Assembly: GCF_002943565.1 (NCBI RefSeq)
Contig: NZ_PJCH01000003.1
Span: 380,001 to 444,000 of the forward strand
Reading direction: 5' to 3'
Source: Hyphococcus luteus
Lineage (GTDB): Bacteria > Pseudomonadota > Alphaproteobacteria > Caulobacterales > Parvularculaceae
Length of the DNA: 64,000 nt
In this document: positions 55,109 to 63,826 of the stretch, piece after piece
Position numbering within the stretch: the first letter of the stretch is position 1
Layout of the letters: each line of letters opens with the position of its first letter
Notes under the pieces: model-generated
Told to the model about the DNA's origin: nothing
The model's database searches: none
Seen by the model: only the letters and a program-made list of their open reading frames with translations
Program-made: the position numbers and the translations under genes

Positions 55109-56393
55109 CGCCATCCGATGCGGTGTCATCCACCCCTTCTTCCTCTTCATCGGGAGCGATTTCCGTAGCGCCGAGCAGCGCTCGCCATTCTGTCTGCGGA
55201 TTTTGCTCTAAAACCGCAAGCATATGAACGAAGGCCTTTATCGTATTCCGTGGCGTTCTGAAGTAGGCCTCTCCCACATGTTCGCTGCAATGCGCCATAA
55301 AAGCCTCAAGCGCCTCATCTGGCACAAGATAAGCCTCTTCATTGCCGCCCGAATACACGTGCCTGAGGTTTTGTAGCAGCACATAAAGTTCTTCGGGCGT
55401 CAGGCTTTGTAGCCGCATGATCGGTCCCGTCATGTCGACAAGCCCGTCTACGGCGAACGTATTTTCCGATAGCCTCGATTGCAGGGCTTCGTAGCTGTAA
55501 AGCCCGCGGCGGGGATCCATTAAAAACTCTGGCGTCCCGCCGAAGAGAAATCCGATCCCGCCGACGTTTCCCTGAAGGACATCATTCAACATCCTGAGGA
55601 TTTGTTCGTAGTTCTGCTTCCTCGCTTGCGCGCTTTGGAGCTTGTAGAGATTGACCATCTCGTCGAATACGATGAGCAGCCCGCCATAGCCGGCAAGCCT
55701 CACAAACTCCGAAAGCAGCTTTAGCCCGTCATAGATCGAGGCGTCATCAATGATGGTCCTGACACCGACAGCCTGGCGCGCTTCTGTTTTCGTCGAAAAC
55801 TCGCCCCGCAGCCACCTCAGGGCCCCGGCCTTCAGCACATCGTCGCCGGTCTCGCTGCCCCGCCAATAGGCCTTAACAACCGTTGCAAAATCATAACCGC
55901 CGACGAGATCCTGCAACGCCGCAAGCCTTTCATCGATTACCGTTTCGATTGGCTTTTGTTGCGCTTCGCCCTGCCGCACGCACTCGGTCACAAAGCGTTC
56001 GAGGATATTCTGTAATGCTCCCCCGTCGGGATTCGTGCGGGTCGAGAGGTTTTTGACGGCCTCCGCATAGAGCGTTCTCGCCTGCCCGCCGGTTGCATGA
56101 AGGCGCCGGTCCGGCGCAAGGTCCGCATGGGCCGTGACCAGCTTCTTTTCGAGCGCAATCAAGCGCACCAAGTTTGAAAAGAATGTCTTTCCGGCGCCGT
56201 ATTCGCCAATAATGAATCGCACAGCGGAGCCATCGTCGGCAATTTGGTCTATATCGCGCACCAGCGCGTTCAGCTCTGCAGCCCGTCCGACTTGAATGTG
56301 TTGAAGCCCGATGCGCGGCACAACACCGGCCGCAAGCGCCTGAACAATTGTGTCTCTTTCTCGTGTGCGGATCTTCGAGGACTTCGCCATCAT
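55080..56393 (-). CDS. BrxD-like P-loop ATPase (DUF2791)
   Basis: ATPase of 437 residues. The P-loop is FIIGEYGAGKTFF (residues ~60-72). The Walker B region is LLIVFDEMVNLYKL near residue 240, and a sensor-like segment FLFGGTPEFL follows near residue 300. The conserved opening RIGLQHIQVGR is typical of DUF2791/BrxD proteins. It starts with ATGATGG overlapping the stop of the TerB-domain gene by four bases and runs into the helicase gene. As a P-loop partner of an Lhr-like helicase it matches the BrxD/BrxHI pairing, but no PglX, PglZ or BrxC is present here, so it is not a full BREX system. Confidence 0.82.
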   Translation of the reverse strand: MMAKSSKIRTRERDTIVQALAAGVVPRIGLQHIQVGRAAELNALVRDIDQIADDGSAVRFIIGEYGAGKTFFSNLVRLIALEKKLVTAHADLAPDRRLHATGGQARTLYAEAVKNLSTRTNPDGGALQNILERFVTECVRQGEAQQKPIETVIDERLAALQDLVGGYDFATVVKAYWRGSETGDDVLKAGALRWLRGEFSTKTEARQAVGVRTIIDDASIYDGLKLLSEFVRLAGYGGLLIVFDEMVNLYKLQSAQARKQNYEQILRMLNDVLQGNVGGIGFLFGGTPEFLMDPRRGLYSYEALQSRLSENTFAVDGLVDMTGPIMRLQSLTPEELYVLLQNLRHVYSGGNEEAYLVPDEALEAFMAHCSEHVGEAYFRTPRNTIKAFVHMLAVLEQNPQTEWRALLGATEIAPDEEEEGVDDTASDGDDELTSITL

Positions 56394-58636
56394 CTTTTCT
56401 CCAACGTTTGAATTTCTTCAACGAGGTCGCTCACAATACAAATGTTATCTGCTGCATCGAGAACCGGCTCGCCAACAACGTCAAAGCCCCATTCATTAAT
56501 CGTCTCGATGGCGCCATCTGGGAGCAATTGCAGCCGCCTCGCTTCGCTTTCAAAGGTGAGGCGAGACTGTTCGCCCTTCTCAAGCAGAAAACTCAACAAT
56601 TCGCCATGCTGGCTATCTAACCCTTCGAATCGCAACGATATGTTGTCTGCAGCTCTCGAGCGCGGCTGAATAATTTCCTCGTCTTCGCTGGCGAATATCT
56701 CACTGAGAAGGCCCGCGACTTGCGCAGTTTCTTTGGTGATGCGCTCAATCTTCTGGCGATCGATCGCCGTCGGTTTCTCAATCGCCATTCCGGGTGGAGG
56801 AGGCACGCGCGCACCAGATTCAGGCGTCGCCGGTCTGACCGCAATCGGCTCATCTGAGCCGGCGGCGCCCCGATGCAAGGACGCATAAGCGTCTTCCGCC
56901 GGGAAACCAAGAGAACGGAAGAGTTGCTCGATATATTTCACTTCGGCAGCCTCAACCCTGCCGTCTGCGAGCACCGCGTCAACAGCTGACCTAGCGATCG
57001 TCTTTCTGGTGGTTTCGTCAGCCTTGGACAATTTCCGTAGAATCGGCTGGTGACGCGGCGCATTACGGCATAGGGCTTTTGCGTAGGCGAAAAGACGCTG
57101 CCGCTCGTCAACGGAAAGGCCGGGCACAGAAAGGATTTCAGATTTTATGTGTTCGATCTCTTCCTGGGCAATCTCGCCATCGGCTCCAGCAGCAAGCGCG
57201 CAAATTTCCGTTACCGTTTTCGCAGCGCGATAGGGGTCGCTGTCAGCGTCAATAACGCCGCCCTTAGCTTCAAATAAAACAATTATGTCGTCAGGAGCCG
57301 GCGGCATGCTTCCCAATCTCCGATCAGGTTCGAAGCCCAATCCGAGCTTATCAAGCACGGCGCCCAGCTTGTTCAGCGTTGCTGCGGGAATCTTGCCGGT
57401 GGTCGGAACCTCCAATTCAATCGACTCCAGCAAAGATTTTACCGGCATCCAACCCGATTTTTTCTCAGACAGCCGTGCTGCAATTGCAGAGGCGATTTCC
57501 TTTAGCGGGTTGGCGGACGGCGCATCCATGAGGTCCGCCGGAAGCAACGCCGCGGCGTCAATCGTTCCTTTCGCTTCCGGCGAGCGCCCAATCAAACGGC
57601 TGTAAACATCAAGTTCGCTGGTGCACTCGGCAAGAAGCCCATTCAACTTGTTCACCGGCGCCGTAAGCGCCCCAATGTCCGGCAGGTCATCGCCTTTCCC
57701 CGAAATGGACGCGTTAAAACGGCCGCTCGCAGCCCTGTAATCCAAGGACAGCTTCTTTTTCGGAGGCTTGACCTTTATGCCGTTCGGAAACCGTTTGCCG
57801 AACCGAACATTCCAGAGAGCGCGTAGCTCATCGAAACATCGGATGGCAGGCGTCCGAAGCTGTACGGCTGGCGAAGAGACCATCCAGAGCAAGGCGTCAT
57901 CGGCGTCCAGATTCTCGCCATCCAATATTTTTCGGCCAAGATATGCACGTACGTCATACGGCATTTCGAAAAGTGAAGAGCGTGGCGGTTCGACCGGCGG
58001 ACGTTGGTCAAGCTTTGTGGCCAAAAATCCTGCCGCCTCGAGCAAGCGCTCGGCATAGCTGCGAAAGGAGTTATTACCGCCGTAAATTGACAGAAGGCGC
58101 TTTACTTCAGCGAGGATCTCGTTGAACTCCGCGTCTGCCTGCTCAAAGAACAGCCGGTATTCGAGGCCGTAGAAGTACAAAAATACATAGCCGATGCCAA
58201 TTTCAGGATCGTTGCGCCCGCTCGCTAACCATTCGAGATACGTTCGCCGAGCCCGCGGCTCAATCTCTGAGTAAGAAGGCCAATACGGCATGGAATCGCC
58301 GCCGGGATCGCGTGCGGTGCCAGAAGCAGACAAGGACGGATTGACCAGCGCGTTCTGAGGGCGATCCGAATCTCCGGGGCGATTGCGTTCGCCCACATAG
58401 ATCATTCCTCCGTCAATTCTGACGCCCTGGATGATAACGGTGTCGCCTTTTGGAACCCACTCCATGGGACGACCCTTAGGAGCTTGTTTCCGGGGCGGCG
58501 TTGCTCCCTTGGATTGGGTTGGAGTTACCGTACGGGGAGCAGCAGCGCTCGACAGGTTCTGTGACGCCGCTGGCTTCTTTCGGCCGTTGAAGAAAAAGAA
58601 CAAGGCCACTCCGGCGATGATCAAAAGCCACCACAT
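56390..58636 (-). CDS. TerB_N/TerB/TerB_C domain membrane-anchored protein
   Basis: Protein of ~748 residues. The start is ATG at 58636 (MWWLLIIAGVALFFFF), giving one N-terminal membrane anchor; an upstream TTG at 58654 is an alternative. A basic, proline-rich linker leads to a TerB_N region (~70-330: YWPSYSEIEPRARRTYLEWL). A TerB domain has the metal-site pattern EICALAAGADGEIAQEEIEH. A TerB_C region lies toward the end (FASEDEEIIQPRS; LLSFLLEKGEQSRLTFE). TerB_N/TerB_C proteins were linked by genome context to a helicase and ATPase as a DNA-targeting stress or defence complex. It is first in that operon here. Confidence 0.8.
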   Translation of the reverse strand: MWWLLIIAGVALFFFFNGRKKPAASQNLSSAAAPRTVTPTQSKGATPPRKQAPKGRPMEWVPKGDTVIIQGVRIDGGMIYVGERNRPGDSDRPQNALVNPSLSASGTARDPGGDSMPYWPSYSEIEPRARRTYLEWLASGRNDPEIGIGYVFLYFYGLEYRLFFEQADAEFNEILAEVKRLLSIYGGNNSFRSYAERLLEAAGFLATKLDQRPPVEPPRSSLFEMPYDVRAYLGRKILDGENLDADDALLWMVSSPAVQLRTPAIRCFDELRALWNVRFGKRFPNGIKVKPPKKKLSLDYRAASGRFNASISGKGDDLPDIGALTAPVNKLNGLLAECTSELDVYSRLIGRSPEAKGTIDAAALLPADLMDAPSANPLKEIASAIAARLSEKKSGWMPVKSLLESIELEVPTTGKIPAATLNKLGAVLDKLGLGFEPDRRLGSMPPAPDDIIVLFEAKGGVIDADSDPYRAAKTVTEICALAAGADGEIAQEEIEHIKSEILSVPGLSVDERQRLFAYAKALCRNAPRHQPILRKLSKADETTRKTIARSAVDAVLADGRVEAAEVKYIEQLFRSLGFPAEDAYASLHRGAAGSDEPIAVRPATPESGARVPPPPGMAIEKPTAIDRQKIERITKETAQVAGLLSEIFASEDEEIIQPRSRAADNISLRFEGLDSQHGELLSFLLEKGEQSRLTFESEARRLQLLPDGAIETINEWGFDVVGEPVLDAADNICIVSDLVEEIQTLEKR

Positions 58637-58654
58637 ATTATAGTCTCGCCCCAA

Positions 58655-59045
58655 CCATTATTTTAGTATATTGAGCATATTATTGATTATTTTCACACTT
58701 ATTTGGAGGGCGCAACTTTTCCACACCCCTGTTTAAGTGTTCCGCTGGCTAGCGCCCAAACCATGCGCCGCCGCGTCAATTGGAATGAATCCAATAACAT
58801 GAAACGTCACTTTCACGAGGGACAGCCACAATGAGCAAAATCCGTAGGCCTCCGGAGGAAGACTTCGCACCTCGATTGCACGCACTTCTAGTATCGGCCT
58901 TCTGCAATTTCGAATGCCTATGACCCAATGAACGCCTACTGCGCGGCGCATAAGAAGACATCAAAAAGCACAACCAGGACCTCAAACTTCGAATAGTGAT
59001 CCACTAGGTGCCGCGCTCAATGCAGGAAATAGTAGAGGCAAAACC
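58655..59045. other. Intergenic region before the DUF2779 gene
   Basis: About 390 bases with divergent promoters expected for the TerB operon and the DUF2779 gene. The first 80 bases next to the TerB gene are AT-rich. No gene, repeat or RNA could be supported; short frames on the minus strand at 58733-58985 look like chance. Confidence 0.4.
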
Positions 59046-60452
59046 ATGCAGCTCACTAAGACCGACTTCATTCAGTATCTGAATTGCCCGAGATCTCTGT
59101 GGCTTCTCAAAAGGGATCCGGAAAGCTATCCACACGGCGAATTCTCGTTGTTTCTTAAAAAGCTTGTGCGCGAAGGCCATGAGGTCGAACAGTGGGTCCA
59201 GCGCTTCTTTGAGGTTGCGGGAAGATCGTCAGTGAGTTTCCAGGATGTTTTCAAATCAAAAGATGGTCTATTTGCACGCGCTGACGCAATTGAACAGGCG
59301 GATGGCGACACGGTGCTTTACGAGATTAAATCTTCAACAAGCGTCAAAGTGGACAGTCAGCACAACCATATAAAAGATGCATGCTTCCAAAAAATCTGCG
59401 CCGAGCAGGCGGGACAGCCGGTCGATCGCGTTTGCCTTGTGCACCTGAACGGGAATTACGTTCGTAATGGCGACATTGACCCCAATGAACTCCTTGTATT
59501 CGCAGACATCACTGATCGCGTATTGGCTATTGAAGATGAAACGGCTGCGGAAATCAAAGCCGCTCTCAGTTTCCTGGCTGGCGATTTCGAGGGAGAGGGA
59601 TGCACTTGCCTTGAAAAATCGCGCGGAAACCACTGCGATAGTTTTGCTCTGTTCAATCCTGGGGTTCCCAAGCCGTCCATCTATAGCCTTCCTCGCCTAA
59701 GCCAGAAGAAGCGCTCAGAACTCGTCTCTCAAGGACTGTTGAGCCTGAGCGATATCAGCGATGATTACCCTCTTTCTGCAAATCAGCGCTTGGTTGTGAA
59801 AGCCGCAAAAGAGAATTCGCCCCAAATTGATTCAGCTTCGATTAAAGCATTCCTGTCAGAGCTGACCTTTCCATTATACTTTTTTGACTACGAGACGTTT
59901 GGATCAGCAGTCCCACTGATTGACGGCGCCAGCCCGCACAAGCAATTCCCGGTTCAGTATTCTCTTCATGTTCTGAAGGAGGATGGGACTCTCGATCACA
60001 AGGAATATCTTGAACGTCAGGCGCGGGCTCCGCTTCACCTCATTGAACAGATGCAATCTGATATTGGGCCCGAGGGAAGTCTCCTTTCGTGGCATGCGCC
60101 CTTTGAAAAATCCCGCAACAAGGAAATGGCGGAGACATACCCGGACAAGGCAGACTTTCTGAATGGTCTAAATGATCGAATGGTCGATCTGGAGGATGTA
60201 TTCAAAACCGATTATGTAGACGCCAGATTTGACGGCTCAACGTCTATCAAAAAGGTGTTGCCTGTCATTTGTCCAAAGCTCAATTACGAAGATCTGGACG
60301 TTCAGGACGGATCATCCGCTATGGAGGCCTGGCAGCGCATGCTAAATGCCGATACCGACGAGGCCGAATGCATCGCTCAATCGCTCTTGCTTTATTGCGC
60401 GCGGGATACGTTGGCGATGGTGGAAATCTACCGCTTTCTCACTGAAATATGA
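59046..60452 (+). CDS. DUF2779 protein: Cas4-like nuclease plus DEDD exonuclease domain
   Basis: Protein of 468 residues. The N-terminal region has KTDFIQYLNCPRSLWLLKRD (Cas4-like cysteine start), LFARADAIEQ and VLYEIKSSTSVK (the D…E-x-K of a PD-(D/E)XK nuclease). Two further cysteine groups follow near GEGCTCLEKSRGNHC, consistent with an iron-sulfur cluster. The C-terminal domain begins LYFFDYETFGSAVP (D-x-E) and continues with LLSWHAPFEKSRN and YCARDTLAMVEIY, as in DEDD/RNase H-like exonucleases. Stand-alone DUF2779 genes occur often in defence islands; its direct partner is unclear. It is divergent from the TerB operon. Confidence 0.85.
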   Translation: MQLTKTDFIQYLNCPRSLWLLKRDPESYPHGEFSLFLKKLVREGHEVEQWVQRFFEVAGRSSVSFQDVFKSKDGLFARADAIEQADGDTVLYEIKSSTSVKVDSQHNHIKDACFQKICAEQAGQPVDRVCLVHLNGNYVRNGDIDPNELLVFADITDRVLAIEDETAAEIKAALSFLAGDFEGEGCTCLEKSRGNHCDSFALFNPGVPKPSIYSLPRLSQKKRSELVSQGLLSLSDISDDYPLSANQRLVVKAAKENSPQIDSASIKAFLSELTFPLYFFDYETFGSAVPLIDGASPHKQFPVQYSLHVLKEDGTLDHKEYLERQARAPLHLIEQMQSDIGPEGSLLSWHAPFEKSRNKEMAETYPDKADFLNGLNDRMVDLEDVFKTDYVDARFDGSTSIKKVLPVICPKLNYEDLDVQDGSSAMEAWQRMLNADTDEAECIAQSLLLYCARDTLAMVEIYRFLTEI

Positions 60453-60577
60453 TGACGTACTGGACTAACTTACGCGCCTCCAGTTGCCTGCAAAACTTCT
60501 GTCCAGCTAGCGATTGTTATAATCGTGCCGCACAGCCTTCTAAGCGTTAAGGGCCCAAAACTTAGCGTTGACTTTTG

Positions 60578-60679
60578 TTGGCGCCTCACTTGGCACGGCC
60601 GGCGCTGCCGATCAGCAATTATCTCGGGAGACAAGCTGAATCGCGGTGTATGAGTCCTGGGGGTGGAGGGGTCGATTCT
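60578..60679. repeat. Diverged ~100-base repeat, copy B
   Basis: Begins TTGGCGCCTCACTTGG and ends GAGTCCTGGGGGTGGAGGGG plus TCGATTCT. It is the partner of 26727-26825 in the same orientation, with about two thirds of positions shared. It lies between the DUF2779 gene and the first gene of the conjugative segment, so it could mark an element boundary. The rest of 60453-60677 shows nothing else. Confidence 0.5.
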
Positions 60680-61004
60680 AGTTGTGCTGATAGCTTATGT
60701 GCAAAATGGGTGTCTGACGCTCAACCTTCTCATCGGCATGAGGTTGACCGTGGCCATTGTCCCCGGTCCGGGAACACTGCTGCCGCACCATCCAATCCAA
60801 TAACTCTCTGCGCTGATAGCGAACGGTTTTCGTCCCGAGCTTCAGAAACCGCGGTCCCCCGCCCCGCGACCGCCACGTCTCAAGCGTTTGCACGGGTACG
60901 CCGGTGATCCTGCTCGCCGTGCGTGTGTTTACAGCTTCTTCGAGCCAACCCGGGTTGGCAGCGAGAATCTCGGAAAGAGACGGAAGAGAGTAAATCGACT
61001 TCAT
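60678..61004 (-). CDS. Small helix-turn-helix protein (AlpA/MerR-like) of the conjugative element
   Basis: Protein of 108 residues. A winged-helix/HTH core VNTRTASRITGVPVQTLETW then GGGPRFLKLGTKTVRYQRREL is the layout of excisionase/AlpA-type DNA-binding proteins. The C-terminus is basic and unstructured. It lies 46 bases from the DUF736 gene on the same strand and is likely a regulator or excision factor of the element. Confidence 0.7.
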   Translation of the reverse strand: MKSIYSLPSLSEILAANPGWLEEAVNTRTASRITGVPVQTLETWRSRGGGPRFLKLGTKTVRYQRRELLDWMVRQQCSRTGDNGHGQPHADEKVERQTPILHISYQHN

Positions 61005-61050
61005 ATTCGACCTCCGCAGAATATGCGCCTGCCCGAATTGTCAGTGAACA

Positions 61051-61359
61051 TTATTTTCGAGACCAGACCAGAGCGGCCTTGTCCTCGCCTGGGTTTTCAA
61101 AAAGTGCGGCGCGGATCGGCGCCGCAAAGCTTGGATCGTCAAGTTCGACGCGCAAGAAGTCGTTCGCTTCATCGCCATTCCCCTTTGCGCGCCACGCCGC
61201 GCCAAGTTCGGCGCCGCCGGCGAATATCTTGAAGTCCGGCGCCTTGTCGTTGCCTTTCTTGTCGTTGGCGACGATCTTCGCTTTGACGTTGATCGTCATT
61301 GTTCGAATGAGGCCGGCATAGCCGTCTGCGGTTTTCGAAAAAGTCCCTATGATGCTCAT
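61051..61359 (-). CDS. DUF736 family protein
   Basis: Protein of 102 residues that opens with MSIIGTFSKTADGYAGLIRT. It has internal APDFKIFAGGAELGAAWRAK and FLRVELDDPSFAAPIRAALF segments, which are characteristic of DUF736. These genes are common on alphaproteobacterial plasmids and integrative elements next to trb genes. Function unknown; probably single-stranded DNA binding or transfer related by context. Confidence 0.88.
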   Translation of the reverse strand: MSIIGTFSKTADGYAGLIRTMTINVKAKIVANDKKGNDKAPDFKIFAGGAELGAAWRAKGNGDEANDFLRVELDDPSFAAPIRAALFENPGEDKAALVWSRK

Positions 61360-61362
61360 TGT

Positions 61363-61599
61363 CTACTCCTTGCTGCTGGTTTTCTTCTCCAGGGTTTTGC
61401 GCGCCCGCTTGAAAGCGGAGTCGCAATTCAAGAATTCCTCGATCATCAGCGCCGCGAGATCGGGCAGCGGCGCCTCCTGACCATGGGCCTTCGCGTGCAG
61501 CGAAGCGTAATCGCAAAGCGCGTCATGAACGTCCGGCGTCAGGGAAAGGTTGAGCTTCACCGGGTTGCGATCAGGCAAGGGTCCGAGTTTGAGGCTCAT
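61363..61599 (-). CDS. DUF2274 family protein
   Basis: Protein of 78 residues: KLGPLPDRNPVKLNLSLTPD followed by a short helical C-terminus (LAALMIEEFLNCDSAFKRAR). This is the DUF2274 pattern, a ribbon-helix-helix-like small protein that normally follows trbI. Its ATG overlaps the trbI stop by four bases. Confidence 0.9.
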   Translation of the reverse strand: MSLKLGPLPDRNPVKLNLSLTPDVHDALCDYASLHAKAHGQEAPLPDLAALMIEEFLNCDSAFKRARKTLEKKTSSKE

Positions 61600-62852
61600 C
61601 GCGCCGCCTCCTCAAGATTGTAGGGGCGCAGCACCAAGTCTTTGTGGACAATGACGCGGAGCGGCCAGCCGGGGCGTATCTTGATCGTCGGCTGAATATC
61701 GAGATTGCGTTCGACGATGCGCTGTCCGGCCTGGTTCGCCGAGTTCTGGGTCGACTCTCTTAGCGCCGCGACGAGATCGCTCTCGCTATCGTCGAAGGAA
61801 AGCTCGGTGCCGACGCCCAAAAGCGTCGAGAGAATAATGCCCTTAAGCAACCGGAAGGTATGGAAGTCTACCTTGTCGGAAAGCCCGGCATAACCGGCGA
61901 CATCGCTCGCCGGCATGTTGTCGATCACGATGGAGCCGCCGTCGGGATAAACGATGCGCGTCCATACCAGCAACGCCCGCGACTGGCCGAAAGCGATGAC
62001 GCTGTCATAGCGGCCGATAAGGCGCGACCCTTGCGGGATCAGAACATATTGTCCCGTCACTGTGTCGCGGACATTTTGCGTCACCTGCGCGATGACGGTC
62101 CCCGGCAGGTCGGAATTAACGCCGGTGATGAGGCTTGCCGGAATGACCGTCCCCGCCATCACTTCAAATGGCGTAATCTGATCCTCGATGCGGTGCGGGT
62201 TGTCGGTCGCCGACAGGTCAGGGTCTTCGAGAAACTGCATTTTTCTGATCTGGCGGTTGGGGTCGTCCCCGCGTTCGGCGCCGAAGGCCGGCGGCGCCGC
62301 GACAAGTCCGAGATCGAATGGCGAGACCGGCGGCGTCTCCGACCCAGCGCTCGGTGAATTCGATTGCCCGCGAGACGCGAGCTGAAAAAAGACGCCCGCC
62401 TCCCTTGCCTCCGCTTTGATCTGCGCTTCGCGCAAGGCCGCTTCTCGGGCGGCGTCGGCCTCCGGCGAGTTGCGGAACGGCGTCGGCGACATCGCGGCGT
62501 AATCATATGGATCGCCGCCGACATCGGACGATGAAACGGCCTGTTCGGCTTTTAGGAGCGCAGCGCCAAGATCGCCCGGCAGCGGCTTGCCGAGTTGCGG
62601 TTTAACATCGGCGTAGGATTTAGGGAGCGCTTCAAGCCCTTCAGCAGTCGGTTTCGTCTCCACGTTATAGAGTTCCTCGGCGCGCGCCTCGCCGACCGCG
62701 CGCGGCGGCTTCAAGGCGACGGAGACGGCGCCGAATATCAAAAGCGCGGCGCCACCCGTCGCGATGAGCAACGCCTTTTTATTGAGGCGCGTCACCGGGC
62801 GCGGTCTGGACCGCAGTTCAAGCGCTTCGAGATTGTCTTCCGCCGCGACCAT
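61596..62852 (-). CDS. trbI: TrbI/VirB10 conjugal transfer protein
   Basis: Protein of 418 residues. One transmembrane segment lies at ~28-46. A proline/glutamate-rich periplasmic linker follows. The C-terminal VirB10/TrbI domain has ITPFEVMAGTVIPASLITGV, YVLIPQGSRLIGRYD and GYAGLSDKVDFHTFRLLKG, ending near LRVIVHKDLVLRPY. TrbI spans the inner and outer membranes as part of the type IV secretion core. Its start overlaps the trbG stop. Confidence 0.93.
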   Translation of the reverse strand: MVAAEDNLEALELRSRPRPVTRLNKKALLIATGGAALLIFGAVSVALKPPRAVGEARAEELYNVETKPTAEGLEALPKSYADVKPQLGKPLPGDLGAALLKAEQAVSSSDVGGDPYDYAAMSPTPFRNSPEADAAREAALREAQIKAEAREAGVFFQLASRGQSNSPSAGSETPPVSPFDLGLVAAPPAFGAERGDDPNRQIRKMQFLEDPDLSATDNPHRIEDQITPFEVMAGTVIPASLITGVNSDLPGTVIAQVTQNVRDTVTGQYVLIPQGSRLIGRYDSVIAFGQSRALLVWTRIVYPDGGSIVIDNMPASDVAGYAGLSDKVDFHTFRLLKGIILSTLLGVGTELSFDDSESDLVAALRESTQNSANQAGQRIVERNLDIQPTIKIRPGWPLRVIVHKDLVLRPYNLEEAAR

Positions 62853-63826
62853 TACGACCGCCCGTCAAGATCGGTTCGAATGATGCGCACAATATCTTGA
62901 TGCTTTCGGCCGAGGCGAAGTTCGGCGGCCGCGAATAGCCGGTCCACCACATAATAGGCGCCGCGCATCCGGTAATTGACGAGTTCCGATTCGCCATTGC
63001 GACTCAGCACGAAGAGCGGCGGCGCTTCCCCTTGCGCGATATTCGCCGGAAACTGGATGAATACCTGTTTGCCGTCATCGAAAGCGCGCACGGGACGCCA
63101 GTGCGGCCTGTCGCCTTCAATCTCATAGCGAAAATTGAGATCGGCGGCGTTGATTTTCGAAACGGGGTTTCGCGCGGCGAGATCGTTGCTCGCCGAAGCG
63201 TCGCTTCTTTTTCGCGCGAGTTGGTCCTGCGGGTAAGTCCAGGAAATCGCCGCCATATAGGTTTCGCGGAAGGACCGCATTTCGAGATGATATGCGCGCC
63301 GGTCTGTCGTGATGACGAGATTGGTTTTAAGCCCCGGCGCGATGGGTTTGACGAGGATATGAACTTTCTCACCATTCACGCCGCCGCTCGTCGTGTCGCC
63401 GACGATCCAGCGCACCGTGTCGCCGGCGGAAACAGAGTTCAACTGCTCGCCGGCTTCCAACGCAATGTCGGTCACCTGTTCCGGCGCTGCATAGAGGCGG
63501 TAAAGCGCGCCGTCCATAAACGGATAGACCTGCACGGCGTTGAGGAAGCGACCAAGATCGGGTTCGATTTTCGCGCGTTCATTGGCGGCGTCGATGCGCT
63601 CGAACGGTTTCAAGCCTTCTTCTTTCGCCGGCTCCTCCTCGATTTCTTTCAACTGCCCCGGCAAGGGATAAGGTCTTGCGGTTTCGACGACCTCACGCCG
63701 CGGCGGCGCGTTGAATTCCACAACTTTCGCCGGGCGCATGGGCGCATCGTCGTGGGAAATATCGGGGATCTCCGTGGCGCACCCGGCGAGCGCCGCGAAT
63801 GCAATACAATATCCAACCTTACTCAT
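62852..63826 (-). CDS. trbG: TrbG/VirB9 conjugal transfer protein
   Basis: Protein of 324 residues with an N-terminal lipoprotein-like signal (CIAFAALAGCATE). The mature part has the VirB9/TrbG features AVQVYPFMDGALYRLYAAPE, then IALEAGEQLNSVSAGDTVRW (the conserved L-x-P/AG-E-x-L region), and a C-terminal domain with YRMRGAYYVVDRLF. It forms the outer membrane ring of the conjugation channel with TrbI. It overlaps both trbF and trbI in the usual trb order. Confidence 0.93.
   Translation of the reverse strand: MSKVGYCIAFAALAGCATEIPDISHDDAPMRPAKVVEFNAPPRREVVETARPYPLPGQLKEIEEEPAKEEGLKPFERIDAANERAKIEPDLGRFLNAVQVYPFMDGALYRLYAAPEQVTDIALEAGEQLNSVSAGDTVRWIVGDTTSGGVNGEKVHILVKPIAPGLKTNLVITTDRRAYHLEMRSFRETYMAAISWTYPQDQLARKRSDASASNDLAARNPVSKINAADLNFRYEIEGDRPHWRPVRAFDDGKQVFIQFPANIAQGEAPPLFVLSRNGESELVNYRMRGAYYVVDRLFAAAELRLGRKHQDIVRIIRTDLDGRS

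Noticed and set aside
52892-58654. Complete BREX system
   Set aside because: Only BrxD-like and helicase-like genes are present; PglX, PglZ, BrxC/PglY and PglW-type genes are absent from the window.
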